From Amycolatopsis methanolica 239 (GTDB lineage Bacteria > Actinomycetota > Actinomycetes > Mycobacteriales > Pseudonocardiaceae), in the NCBI RefSeq assembly GCF_000739085.1, contig NZ_CP009110.1, positions 1,860,001-1,924,000 of the forward strand: DNA of 64,000 nt, in the 5' to 3' direction. Position numbers and translations under genes: made by a program. Position 1 is the first letter of the stretch; every line of letters begins with the position of its first letter. This document shows positions 44,794 through 52,981 of the stretch, piece by piece. A model generated the notes under the pieces. It was not told the origin of the DNA. It searched no databases and saw nothing but the letters and a program-made list of their open reading frames with translations.

Positions 44794-47063
44794 TGCGCGT
44801 CAAGCTGCGGCGGCCCTCCCGCAAGGCGTTGGCGATGGCGGCGGTCCTCGTCGTCGTCACCGGGTTCGTCGCCACCGGCATGGCCAGAGCTCGCATCGAG
44901 ACCGGGGTCGGCTCGTTCCTGCCCAGCGACGATCCCGCTGTCGCCCGGTTCGAGGAGCTGAGCCGGTCGTTCGGCGGCGACCCCGTCGTCGTGCTGCTCG
45001 AATCGGCACAACCCGGGTTGCTGCTCGACCAGCCGCATCTGCCGTCTCTGGTCAAGCTGGAGGGCGAGTTCGCGAAACTGCCCGACGTCGCCGCCGTCTA
45101 CGGGCCGGGGACCGTCCTGAACCAGGCCGCCGGCCGGGCCCAGGACCTGATGGCGGAGCTCTCCGGCCGCCGCGACCGGCTGCGCGCGCAGGCGCTGGCC
45201 GAGGCCAGGCAGCGTGGCGCGTCCGACCGGGCTGCGGGCCAGGCCGGGGACAGCGCGGTGGCCGCGTTCGACCAGCGGTACGGCAAGCTGCTCGTCCAGG
45301 CCCTGCCGGCGGGCTTGCCGACGCTGAAGAACCAGGCGTTCGTCACCTCGGTCGTCTTCGGTGCGGACGGAAAGCCCCGGCCGCAGTGGCGTTTCGTCGT
45401 GCCGTCGGCCAACGCGGTCGCGATCCTGGTGCGCCCCCGGCAGAACCTCGACCAATCCGCCACGGAGCGACTCGTCCGGGGCGTGCGGGATGCGGTCGGC
45501 GCGGCCGCCGTCGACGGAGCGAAGGTGACCTTGTCCGGCGTGCCCGCGATAGCGAGCGCACTCGCCGACGAGGTCCGTGCGGAACTTCCCCTGCTCGGCG
45601 GTGCCGCGTTGCTCGCGGTGGCTCTCTGTTTCCTGCTGGTCCCGTGGCATCGCCGCCGGCACCGCCTGATGCCGTTGGCAGGTTCGCTGGTGGCCACCGC
45701 GGTGACGGTCGCCCTCTTCGGCTGGCTCGGACGGCCGCTGTCGCTCGGGGTGGTGGCCTTCCTGCCGGTGTTGCTCGGCGTCGGCAGCGACTTCCCGACC
45801 TACCTGGCGCGACGGGCCGACCGGCGGGTCGTGTTCGCGGTCGCCGCCGCCACCGCGGCCGCGTTCGGTGTCTTGGGGTTCGCGCCGTTGCCGTTCGTGC
45901 GGGATCTCGGGATCGCGCTCGGGATCGGTGTGCTGGTCGCTTTCGCCACGGGCCTGCTGTTCCGGCCGGGCAGGGCGGAGTCCGCATCCGTGAAGGTCCA
46001 CAGTGGACGCGCGGCGAGCCTGCCGGCGCGGCTGGGAGTGGGCCTGGCGGTGGCCGCGCTGGCGGCAGGTGGCTGGGCGACGCTGCCGAGGCTGTCCGTG
46101 CAGAGCGACATCGAGAGCTTCGTGCACGGTCTGCCCGCGTTCGACGACGCGCGGCACGTCGAGCAGGTCATCGGCTCCTCCGGCGAGGTCGACGTCGTCC
46201 TGCACGGCCCGGACGCCACCTCTCCGCAGGCGCTGGCCTGGTTGCGTCAAGCCCAGGATGTGACCATCGCGCGGCATGGTGACCGGCTCCGGCCCGTCGT
46301 TTCGCTCCCAACGCTGTTGAACTTCCTCGGACCCGCGCCCACGAAGGACGAGATCACCGCGGCCCTGCGCCTGTTGCCGCCCTACCTGACCGGGTCGGTT
46401 CTGCGAGCTGACGGGCAGGAGTCCGTTCTGTCGTTCGGCGTGCGGCTGGACAACATCGAGAGCCTGGTCGACCTGCGCGACGACCTGCTGAGCCGGCTCC
46501 CCCCGGCGCCGCCGGGATTCCGCGCCGAACTGACCGGGCTGCCGATCGTCGCGGCACGCGGGTACGAGCTGGTCTCCGGCAACCGGCTCTGGACCAACGG
46601 AGTCGGCATCGCCGTCGCCGGCCTCGTGCTCGCCCTCGTGCTCGCCCGGCGGAAGGACGCGGTGCGGGCGGTGGCCACCGCCCTCGTGGCAACCGGGACG
46701 GGACTGCTCGCGATCTGGCTGGCCGGGATATCGCTGACGCCGATCACGATGGCGCTGGGGTCCCTCATCGCCGCTGTCGGCTGTGAGTTCGCGGTGCTGC
46801 TGGTGGAGGCCGAACGCCGTCGTGATCACGCGCTGCGCAGATCCGTGCTGCTGGTGGGCGTGGTATCGACTGTCGGCTACCTCGCACTGGCGTTTTCGAG
46901 GCTCGACGTCATCCGGCAGTTCGGCCTGCTGCTCGCCGCGGCCGTCGTGCTGTCGATGGCCGCCGCACGGCTTGTCGTCTGGCTCGCGCCGGGCCGGCCC
47001 CGGCCCGGCCTTCCCGCGGAAACCAGCCCGGCCCCTGACACACATGTGGGAGTCATCTCATGA
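44793..47063 (+). CDS. MMPL/RND-superfamily membrane transporter
   Basis: A 756-aa RND-family protein with two repeats. Each repeat has one helix, a large extracytoplasmic loop and a block of about five helices (around 255-390 and 600-740). N-terminal ARIETGVGSFLPSDDPAVARF is the typical start of the first loop, and LGVGSDFPTYLARRADRR and AVGCEFAVLLVEAERRRDHA are the conserved helix-4 acidic segments of the two halves. It is coupled to mceF and likely moves lipid to or from the Mce channel; in mycobacteria MmpL11-like proteins work with Mce1/Mce4. That partnership is inference here. Confidence 0.85.
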   Translation: MRVKLRRPSRKALAMAAVLVVVTGFVATGMARARIETGVGSFLPSDDPAVARFEELSRSFGGDPVVVLLESAQPGLLLDQPHLPSLVKLEGEFAKLPDVAAVYGPGTVLNQAAGRAQDLMAELSGRRDRLRAQALAEARQRGASDRAAGQAGDSAVAAFDQRYGKLLVQALPAGLPTLKNQAFVTSVVFGADGKPRPQWRFVVPSANAVAILVRPRQNLDQSATERLVRGVRDAVGAAAVDGAKVTLSGVPAIASALADEVRAELPLLGGAALLAVALCFLLVPWHRRRHRLMPLAGSLVATAVTVALFGWLGRPLSLGVVAFLPVLLGVGSDFPTYLARRADRRVVFAVAAATAAAFGVLGFAPLPFVRDLGIALGIGVLVAFATGLLFRPGRAESASVKVHSGRAASLPARLGVGLAVAALAAGGWATLPRLSVQSDIESFVHGLPAFDDARHVEQVIGSSGEVDVVLHGPDATSPQALAWLRQAQDVTIARHGDRLRPVVSLPTLLNFLGPAPTKDEITAALRLLPPYLTGSVLRADGQESVLSFGVRLDNIESLVDLRDDLLSRLPPAPPGFRAELTGLPIVAARGYELVSGNRLWTNGVGIAVAGLVLALVLARRKDAVRAVATALVATGTGLLAIWLAGISLTPITMALGSLIAAVGCEFAVLLVEAERRRDHALRRSVLLVGVVSTVGYLALAFSRLDVIRQFGLLLAAAVVLSMAAARLVVWLAPGRPRPGLPAETSPAPDTHVGVIS

Positions 47064-48160
47064 AGATCACCGCGTTGCCCGCCAAGGTCCGGCTTCCCCG
47101 CAGCCGCCGTGGCCGGATCATGACCGCGCTCGTCCTCGTCGTGCTGCTCAGCGGGGCCGGACTCGCCTGGTGGTCGGTGCGTGCCGACGACCTGCCCGAC
47201 GACGCCGTTTTCGCCTACGACGGCCAGATCGAGACCGTCGCCCAGCTGGAGGAGCGGCTCCGGACCTTGACGGCGCTCTATGGCGTGCAGCCGCCGGACC
47301 AGCAGGACGCCGCCAAGTCCGACGCGTTCCGCCGGGACACCGCGAAGGCGGTCGCCGTCGGGATGGTGCTCGACCGCGCGGCGCGCGACCGAGGCATCGT
47401 CATCGGCGACAAGGCGGCACGTGATGTGCTGACACGGTTCATCTCCCAGCAGATCGGAGAAGGGCCGGAGGCACGGAGCAAGTTCGTCCAGGCGCTCGGC
47501 ACGACCGGCACGTCCGAGGACGCGGTGCTGGACGAGATCAAGCGCCAGCTCGCGGTCTCGCAGTTGTTCGACTCGGTCACCCGGGGAAGCTCGATCAGCG
47601 ATGGTGAGGTCGCGGACGCGTTCGAGAAGCGCAAGGCGCAGCTGGACACGCCGGAACGGCGACAGCTCAGCAACATCGTGGTCAAGACCAAGGAGGAGGC
47701 CGACCAGGTCCTCGCCGACCTCGGGGCCGGGACACCGTTCGAAACCCTGGTGGCCCAGCGGAGCCTGGACGGTTCGACGCGAGACAACGGCGGTGACCTC
47801 GGCCAGGTGACGTTGGCGCAGCTCGAGGACGGCTACGCCAAGGCCGCGTTCGCGACACCCGCCGGCGGGCTGTTCGGTCCCGTGCAGACCACGCACGGCT
47901 GGAACGTCGGCAAGGTCCGCCAGGTCCTGCCCCCGCAACCGGCGGTCTTCGACCAGGTCAAGGAGCAGCTCAAGCAGCAGCTGCCCCTGGAGAAGGCGCT
48001 CGCGACGTGGCGCGGGTGGCTCGGGGCACAGCTCGCGGACGCGAACATCCGGTACGCCGACGCCTACCGCCCGGCCGACCCGGCCGCGCCGCCGCAGCAG
48101 GCGCCGGGTTGGTCACCGGCGCCGGGGCAGGTGCCCGGGCAGCCCAGGCCGTCGCGATGA
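47060..48160 (+). CDS. Membrane-anchored SurA/PpiC-like peptidyl-prolyl isomerase
   Basis: A 366-aa protein: N-terminal anchor (about 18-38), SurA-like helical N domain (about 50-190), parvulin domain (about 205-295; LSNIVVKTKEEADQVLADL, GTPFETLVAQRS, NGGDLGQV, FGPVQTTHGWNVGKV), and a Pro-rich C terminus. It would fold exported proteins outside the membrane, plausibly the Mce subunits encoded upstream. Start overlaps the MMPL stop (ATGA). Confidence 0.85.
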   Translation: MKITALPAKVRLPRSRRGRIMTALVLVVLLSGAGLAWWSVRADDLPDDAVFAYDGQIETVAQLEERLRTLTALYGVQPPDQQDAAKSDAFRRDTAKAVAVGMVLDRAARDRGIVIGDKAARDVLTRFISQQIGEGPEARSKFVQALGTTGTSEDAVLDEIKRQLAVSQLFDSVTRGSSISDGEVADAFEKRKAQLDTPERRQLSNIVVKTKEEADQVLADLGAGTPFETLVAQRSLDGSTRDNGGDLGQVTLAQLEDGYAKAAFATPAGGLFGPVQTTHGWNVGKVRQVLPPQPAVFDQVKEQLKQQLPLEKALATWRGWLGAQLADANIRYADAYRPADPAAPPQQAPGWSPAPGQVPGQPRPSR

Positions 48161-48366
48161 TCGCGGACTTCGTGGTGCTCGCGGTGGCGGGCGCCGCACT
48201 GCTGGCGATCGGACGGTGGGGCTGCCGCGCGGCGGCCGGGTGGGTCAGCCCGGCACTGCCGGAACCCGAGCGCCTGCGGCGCATCGGGAAACTGCGGGGG
48301 AGCGGACGCGCGCTCCAGGTCGTGGGCGTGGTGTTCGCGCTCGCCGCGGTGTGGACCCTCTGGTGA
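48157..48366 (+). CDS. Small two-helix membrane protein
   Basis: A 69-aa protein with two hydrophobic segments (about 2-18 and 51-68) separated by a charged loop (PEPERLRRIGKLRGSGR). No family recognised. ATG 48157 overlaps the foldase stop (ATGA), so it is the last gene of the mce operon; a longer frame from 48007 is not used because it runs inside the foldase gene. Confidence 0.65.
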   Translation: MIADFVVLAVAGAALLAIGRWGCRAAAGWVSPALPEPERLRRIGKLRGSGRALQVVGVVFALAAVWTLW

Positions 48367-48369
48367 CGG

Positions 48370-49530
48370 TCAGGCAGGTTCGGGGGTTCCCCCGCCCTGC
48401 TGGGTCCGCAGGAACAGCGAGACCGCTTCCGCGCGGTTCGCGGCGCCGAGCTTACGCAGGATCTGCTTGACGTGGGACTTGGCGGTGTCCTCCGAAATCG
48501 TCAGCCGGGTGGCGATTGCGGCGTTGGTCCGGCCCTCGCCCATGAGTCGCAGCACCTCCAGCTGCCGCGGGGTCAGCGCCGACTCGACGAAGGACCGGGT
48601 CGGCACCGGTCCGGGCGGAGGGACCACGGGATCTCCGACGACCGGTGCCGCCGGGTGGCTACTGCTCAGGATCCGGTCCATGGCGTCGGCGATGCTCATC
48701 GTGAACCGGCCGACCTCGGTCCGCAGCGAGTACAGGCGTTCGACCAGCACGGTCCGCCGGAACGCGAGGCCGAGCCCCTGGGCGAAGGTGCCGAACACCT
48801 CGCGGTCGAACTCGTCGACCTGACGGCCCTGGACGTACCGATCCGCGTGCACCAGGCCGAGCACCCCGCCATCGCCGACCACGGGAGCGACCACATAGGA
48901 CTGCAGCCGGGCGGCCTCGACCAGGCAGGCAAGCCCACGCGCCTCGCGCTGGGCGTCGGTGACGAGCAACGCGCGCCGCCTGCGCACGGCCTCAGTCTCG
49001 ACGACGGTGCGGTCCAGGACGGGGGACTCCGCGCGGCCGATCCGCAGAATGTCCGCGGCCCAGCCGGGGTCGCCCAGCACGGTGCAGGACTGCGGCACCC
49101 AGACCGACTCCCGGATCTCCGAGAACAGCGCGCGGTCGAAGCCGAGCTGGCACACCGCCTCCGGCACGCGCTCGGCGAGCCGGGCCACCGAGCGCGCGTC
49201 CTGCAGCTGGGTCAGTGCCTGCTGGACCTGTGCGTGGACGCGAACCCGGAGGTCGAGATTGGCTTGCCGCAGCCGTTCGCGGGCGTCTGAGACTTCGATG
49301 AACAGATCGAGGACGGCGCCGGTGGGCCCCGCTGCGGCGAGTTCGCCGATTCGCTCGGCAAGCTCGGCGAGAACCGCTTCCGCGGCCGGGAACTCGTCGG
49401 GCACGTCCTGGCCGGGATCACTGCCGAGCAGGGACCGAGCGCGAGTGGTGACTGCCCGGACCTCGTGCAGGACGGCTTTGGGAATACGGTGCCCGCGGCC
49501 GTTCCGGGGCGGAGTCAACGCTGACTTCAT
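48370..49530 (-). CDS. GAF-domain LuxR-family transcriptional regulator
   Basis: A 386-aa regulator. The N-terminal third is helical (coiled, VSDARERLRQANLDLRVRV), the middle (about 125-265) is a GAF-like sensor (RVPEAVCQLGFDRALFSEI ... SYVVAPVVGDGGVLGLVHADR), and the C terminus (about 317-378) is a LuxR HTH (LTPRQLEVLRLMGEGRTNAA, then ISEDTAKSHVKQILRKLG). The ATG has GAGAGGA 5 nt upstream. It converges on the mce operon with a 3-bp gap and lies downstream of mhpB. Such GAF-LuxR proteins often activate mce or catabolic genes; target not visible. Confidence 0.87.
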   Translation of the reverse strand: MKSALTPPRNGRGHRIPKAVLHEVRAVTTRARSLLGSDPGQDVPDEFPAAEAVLAELAERIGELAAAGPTGAVLDLFIEVSDARERLRQANLDLRVRVHAQVQQALTQLQDARSVARLAERVPEAVCQLGFDRALFSEIRESVWVPQSCTVLGDPGWAADILRIGRAESPVLDRTVVETEAVRRRRALLVTDAQREARGLACLVEAARLQSYVVAPVVGDGGVLGLVHADRYVQGRQVDEFDREVFGTFAQGLGLAFRRTVLVERLYSLRTEVGRFTMSIADAMDRILSSSHPAAPVVGDPVVPPPGPVPTRSFVESALTPRQLEVLRLMGEGRTNAAIATRLTISEDTAKSHVKQILRKLGAANRAEAVSLFLRTQQGGGTPEPA

Positions 49531-49561
49531 GGTTTCCTCTCAAGCCGGGCGGGAACGCGGG

Positions 49562-49594
49562 GCGCCGGACCCGCTCGTCGGACGGGTCCGGCGC
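49562..49594 (-). terminator. 12-bp stem hairpin after mhpB
   Basis: GCGCCGGACCCG at 49562-49573 pairs perfectly with 49583-49594 across a 9-nt loop, 13 nt beyond the mhpB stop and before the LuxR start, suggesting that mhpB is mostly a single-gene transcript. Confidence 0.5.
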
Positions 49595-49606
49595 TGTGCC
49601 CGGGGG

Positions 49607-50551
49607 TCAGGCGTCGGCGGAAACTGCGGTGGTAACGGCGAAACCCGCCACCCACTCCGGCACCGGCTCGTAGAACCGGTAGTTCATCACGTACTTCCCG
49701 CGGGCCGCCATCGCGGCGTAGGCGGCGATCCAGGTCCGCACCTCGTGCGAGGAGTGTCCGGCCTGCCCGGCGAACCACTCGGTGCTCCAGGTGTCGACGA
49801 GCTGGAGTTCGCCTGTCGAAACCACGTCGAGGAACCGCTGGTCCCACTCCGGGTTGATCGGCTGCATCGACGACGTGCCTGCGGCCAGATCGAGGCCGGA
49901 AGCGATCACGCGGGCCTGTCGCCGGGCGCGCTCTTCGGGAGTCGGGTTGCGACCGTCGATCAGCCGGGCGGCAACCTCCGTTGTGGCGGTTTCCAGCTGC
50001 GGCACCGGCGGGTCGTGTGAGAGCCCGCCGGAGCCGAGGAATAGTACACGCTGCTCGTCGAGGTGTGCGCTCGCATGGCCGATTGCCGTGCCGAGCTGCC
50101 GGATGCGGCCGACGGGACAGAGCGGCACCGCGACCGAGTTGATGAAGACTGGGATGACGGGAACGCGGTCGAGCCCGCCGAACAGGAGCTGCAGCGGCTG
50201 GGAGAACCCGTGGTCGACGTACATCTTTTCGGACAACGCGACATCGATTCCGGCCGCCAGCACGTCCTTGGCCAGCATCCGTGCGGACTCGGCGACCGAA
50301 AGCTCGCCGGCCGGGGTTTCGTAGTCCCCGAGTGCGGTGGCCCTCGTCCCGATGCAGAACGGCGGCATCATGTCGTAGAAGAAGCCGTTGTAGTGATCGG
50401 GTGCGAAGAGTACCACGAGGTCGGGGTCGAATCCCGCGATGAAACTCCGCGCGTGTTCGAAAGCCGCCTCGACCCGCTCTTCTACGGCTTTCGCCGGACG
50501 GTTGAACCCGATCAGTGGCGAATGGGACAGGGCGCACACAGCAACGCTCAT
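49607..50551 (-). CDS. mhpB: Class III extradiol dioxygenase, 3-carboxyethylcatechol 2,3-dioxygenase type
   Basis: A 314-aa LigB-superfamily enzyme, the same length as E. coli MhpB and with its hallmark blocks: ALSHSPLIG (metal-site His near the N terminus), LFAPDHYNGFFYDMMPPFC, VDHGFSQPL with catalytic His114, FINSVAVP, and LFLGSGGLSHDPPVP with catalytic His179. MhpB opens 2,3-dihydroxyphenylpropionate (or the cinnamate analogue) with Fe(II) and O2. The promoter region carries the shared CTAGTATCTTAG site. Exact catechol specificity in this organism is inferred. Confidence 0.9.
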   Translation of the reverse strand: MSVAVCALSHSPLIGFNRPAKAVEERVEAAFEHARSFIAGFDPDLVVLFAPDHYNGFFYDMMPPFCIGTRATALGDYETPAGELSVAESARMLAKDVLAAGIDVALSEKMYVDHGFSQPLQLLFGGLDRVPVIPVFINSVAVPLCPVGRIRQLGTAIGHASAHLDEQRVLFLGSGGLSHDPPVPQLETATTEVAARLIDGRNPTPEERARRQARVIASGLDLAAGTSSMQPINPEWDQRFLDVVSTGELQLVDTWSTEWFAGQAGHSSHEVRTWIAAYAAMAARGKYVMNYRFYEPVPEWVAGFAVTTAVSADA

Positions 50552-50575
50552 CGAACCGGCCGTCCTTTCTCTGTA

Positions 50576-50592
50576 TTCACCCTACTGGTGAA
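50576..50592. promoter_or_regulatory. Inverted repeat in the mhpB upstream region
   Basis: TTCACC-CTACT-GGTGAA, a perfect 6-bp inverted repeat with 5-nt spacer, directly adjacent to the GntR-type site. It could be a second operator or part of a composite site. Confidence 0.35.
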
Positions 50593-50594
50593 AC

Positions 50595-50612
50595 ATGCTA
50601 GTATCTTAGCAT
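50595..50612. promoter_or_regulatory. GntR-type operator copy 1 (mhpB)
   Basis: ATGCTAGTATCTTAGCAT, a near-palindrome 44 nt upstream of mhpB. It shares CTAGTATCTTAG exactly with the site at the Rieske operon and closely with the two other copies. Confidence 0.65.
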
Positions 50613-50654
50613 AACAGTCCTTGGTTTCAACGACGCGACGGAAAGGGACGTGGC

Positions 50655-51800
50655 ATGGCGGTGACCGGGAATCGAAGCAAAGGTACCCACCGGGCAGTGC
50701 GAAGGAGGGCGGGGAGACGTCACCGGCGTGACCCGGGCGTATACGCCGCGGTCGCACTCACAGGTGCGGTTGTACTCGCAGGGGGGATGCTGCTCGGCGA
50801 ACCCGCAACCGTCGAGCGGGCCACCCCCGCCACCGCGACGACCAGGTCTCCGGCGCAGCTGGAATCAGCGTCGCTATCCACGCTGGGGGCGGGACTCCTT
50901 GCGACAGTGCCCAATGTTGCGGTGCCGCAGCCGCTGGCAGCTTCGGCGGACCGCCGGCTCGGTGCCGCCACCGCGTCCGGTGCGGGCATTCCGGCAACGG
51001 TGCTCGATGCCTATCGCAGGGCCGAGGCCTCGCTCGGCCACGTGAGCCCGGGGTGTCACCTGACCTGGGCGCTGCTCGCGGGCATCGGCAAGGTCGAGTC
51101 GAACCACGCTCGCCACGGCGACGTCGACAAGGAAGGAACAATGGTCCGGCCGATCTACGGCCCCGCCTTGGACGGATCGCCGGGCTTCGCCAGGATTTTC
51201 GACGCGCGGAGCGGGCAATGGGCGAGGGCCGCCGGCCCGATGCAGTTCATCCCCTCGACCTGGCAGAAATGGGGCGCGGACGGATCCGGGGACGGCAAGG
51301 TGGAGGTACAGAATGTCTACGATTCCACGGAATCGGCCGGCCGGTATCTCTGCGCAGGCGGTCGAGATCTGAGCACCGGATCCGGCCTGCGGAGCGCCAT
51401 TCTCGGTTACAACCACTCCGAGGACTATCTGAACGAGGTCACCGGGTGGATGCGAGCTTATTCCACCGGTTGGTTCGCCGTGCCGGACCAGCTCGGGTAC
51501 GACGGTGAAGACCCGGTCTACACCGATAGCGTGGCGTACACCCCAGCCCGTCCAGCGGCGCGGCCGGAGCGTCCCCCGGCTGCCGGTGATGCTCCGGCCG
51601 CGCCCGCACCGTCCAGGCCCGCCCCCGCCGCACCGTCCAGGCCCGCCCCCGCCGCACCGGACGGCCCGCCCGCGCCATCGGCCACGTCCCCGGCCCCGGC
51701 GCCTGCCCCGATCGCCGGATTGCCGGAACCGTTGGACGGCGTCGTCGCGACGGCTGGTCAGGCGGTGGACGGGGTTCTCGGCTCGCTCGGCACGTCCTGA
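50655..51800 (+). CDS. Secreted lytic-transglycosylase-like protein with Pro/Ala repeats
   Basis: A 381-aa exported or membrane-anchored protein. A very basic N terminus (residues 1-28) precedes one hydrophobic segment (about 29-48). The transglycosylase domain (about 115-275) shows catalytic Glu148 in GIGKVESNH, GPMQFIPSTWQKWG and ILGYNHSEDYLNEV. The C-terminal third is low-complexity Ala/Pro/Ser, including an exact 24-bp tandem duplication (APSRPAPA twice). It cuts peptidoglycan in the cell wall by family inference. It shares a divergent intergenic region with mhpB but has no evident metabolic link to it. Confidence 0.85.
   Translation: MAVTGNRSKGTHRAVRRRAGRRHRRDPGVYAAVALTGAVVLAGGMLLGEPATVERATPATATTRSPAQLESASLSTLGAGLLATVPNVAVPQPLAASADRRLGAATASGAGIPATVLDAYRRAEASLGHVSPGCHLTWALLAGIGKVESNHARHGDVDKEGTMVRPIYGPALDGSPGFARIFDARSGQWARAAGPMQFIPSTWQKWGADGSGDGKVEVQNVYDSTESAGRYLCAGGRDLSTGSGLRSAILGYNHSEDYLNEVTGWMRAYSTGWFAVPDQLGYDGEDPVYTDSVAYTPARPAARPERPPAAGDAPAAPAPSRPAPAAPSRPAPAAPDGPPAPSATSPAPAPAPIAGLPEPLDGVVATAGQAVDGVLGSLGTS
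51606..51658 (+). repeat. 24-bp direct tandem repeat within the transglycosylase gene
   Basis: Two exact copies (51606-51629 and 51630-51653) plus 5 bases of a third encode APSRPAPA twice. Likely to vary in copy number between strains by slippage. Confidence 0.8.
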
Positions 51801-51806
51801 ACCCCT

Positions 51807-51856
51807 GTGACGATTGATGGCGCCGCCCCGGCAGGGACGGCGCCATCAATCGTCAC
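51807..51856. terminator. Perfect 19-bp stem bidirectional terminator
   Basis: GTGACGATTGATGGCGCCG at 51807-51825 is followed by a 12-nt loop and its exact reverse complement at 51838-51856. It lies between the convergent transglycosylase and aldolase genes, 6 nt and 44 nt from their stops. Confidence 0.7.
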
Positions 51857-51900
51857 GCGGGCCCGGCCGCGCCACATCCGAGTACGGCGCCGCGCCGGTC

Positions 51901-52887
51901 TCAGGAGTCCTGGGCACGGACTTCGCCGACGAGCCTGCGCCAGCGGCGGCCGTTCTCGCGCGCGCCTTCGACGTAGGGGCCGGGAACGACGTGATACGGC
52001 GGGCGTGCGGGCCCGGCGGTGACATAGCCGGCCTCGTCGAAACGGACCTTCTCGAGGGGGATGTTGTACTTGGAGAACTCGGGAAAGTTCGTCCTGGCGA
52101 GGAACGGTTCGTAGGTCCACTCGATCCGGCGGGTGAGGTGCCGCGCCGTGCCGACGTCTCCGGCCCGGATCGCGTCGCGCAGGGCGAGCACGGGCTCCGG
52201 ACCGCACAAGGCGCTGCTGCTCCAGCAGCCGAGCGCCGTTTCCGGGTGCAGCGTGTGCGCCGCGAGCCAGTCGCTCTCCAGTGGCAGCAACCGGAGCCGG
52301 CCGCCGACCGCTGCCATGTCCGCGCCGAATTTCGGGGTGATCGCGATGTACTTCGCGCCGATGATCTGGGGTACGCCGGCGAGTTCGGCGTAGGCTGCTG
52401 ACGGAATCGGGCCCTTGAACGCCTCGGGGTTGTCGTAGAGGACGATCGCCATGTCGGGGAAGAGGCCGGCGACGCCGCGGTAGAACGCGATCAGCGTGTC
52501 GGCACCGAGCTCGCTCCACATCGGACGGCCGAGCATGACGCCGCGTACGCCGAGGCTCTGCAGGAAACGGATCCGCTCGACCGTGTCCCTCGTGTTGGAG
52601 GCAGTAGCCCCGACGAACAACGGGAGGTCCGGAGCGGTGTCCGAAACCGCGTCCGCGACGCACGCGGCGAAGGCCTGCCACTCGGCCAGCGTCAGGGTCG
52701 CCATCTCGCCGAGCGTCCCGTTGGTGATGATCCCGTCCACACCGTCGGCGACGAGCGCGCGGATCATCCGATCGGATTCGCGGAGGTCTACGGTGTCGCT
52801 TGCGGTGAGTGCGGACGCGCCGGGCAGTGCCGGGGTTGGCGTGACGGCGATGACCCCACGCAGGTCGTCGACACCGAACTTCTGCAT
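51901..52887 (-). CDS. DapA-superfamily hydratase-aldolase (NahE/PhdG-like)
   Basis: A 328-aa class I pyruvate aldolase. The Schiff-base lysine is Lys179 (IIGAKYIAIT), Tyr151 (LYDNPEAF) is the catalytic Tyr, and NGTLGEMATLT (about 56-66) corresponds to the GTFGECATLT loop of trans-o-hydroxybenzylidenepyruvate hydratase-aldolases. These enzymes add water and split an aryl-enoylpyruvate into an aryl aldehyde plus pyruvate after extradiol cleavage of fused-ring catechols. ATG 52887 has CGAGGAG upstream; a frame reaching 53103 is rejected. The VOC dioxygenase lies 94 bp upstream with a hairpin between them. Confidence 0.85.
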   Translation of the reverse strand: MQKFGVDDLRGVIAVTPTPALPGASALTASDTVDLRESDRMIRALVADGVDGIITNGTLGEMATLTLAEWQAFAACVADAVSDTAPDLPLFVGATASNTRDTVERIRFLQSLGVRGVMLGRPMWSELGADTLIAFYRGVAGLFPDMAIVLYDNPEAFKGPIPSAAYAELAGVPQIIGAKYIAITPKFGADMAAVGGRLRLLPLESDWLAAHTLHPETALGCWSSSALCGPEPVLALRDAIRAGDVGTARHLTRRIEWTYEPFLARTNFPEFSKYNIPLEKVRFDEAGYVTAGPARPPYHVVPGPYVEGARENGRRWRRLVGEVRAQDS

Positions 52888-52922
52888 CGCGTTCTCCTCG
52901 CGTTCACAGGAAATGGGCGATC

Positions 52923-52963
52923 CGCCCGGCAGGTCAGGTGGGGGCTGCCTTACCCGCCGGGCG
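52923..52963 (-). terminator. Hairpin between VOC dioxygenase and aldolase genes
   Basis: CGCCCGGC.GGT at 52923-52934 pairs with ACC.GCCGGGCG at 52952-52963 (12 bp, one mismatch, 17-nt loop). It may reduce read-through into the aldolase gene, or protect the upstream mRNA end. Confidence 0.4.
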
Positions 52964-52981
52964 ACCAGGGCTTCGGGGACT

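Noticed and set aside
44760-47045. 761-codon minus-strand frame opposite the MMPL gene
   Set aside because: Gln/Arg/His-rich, no hydrophobic helices; the plus-strand MMPL protein has clear RND signatures and operon coupling.
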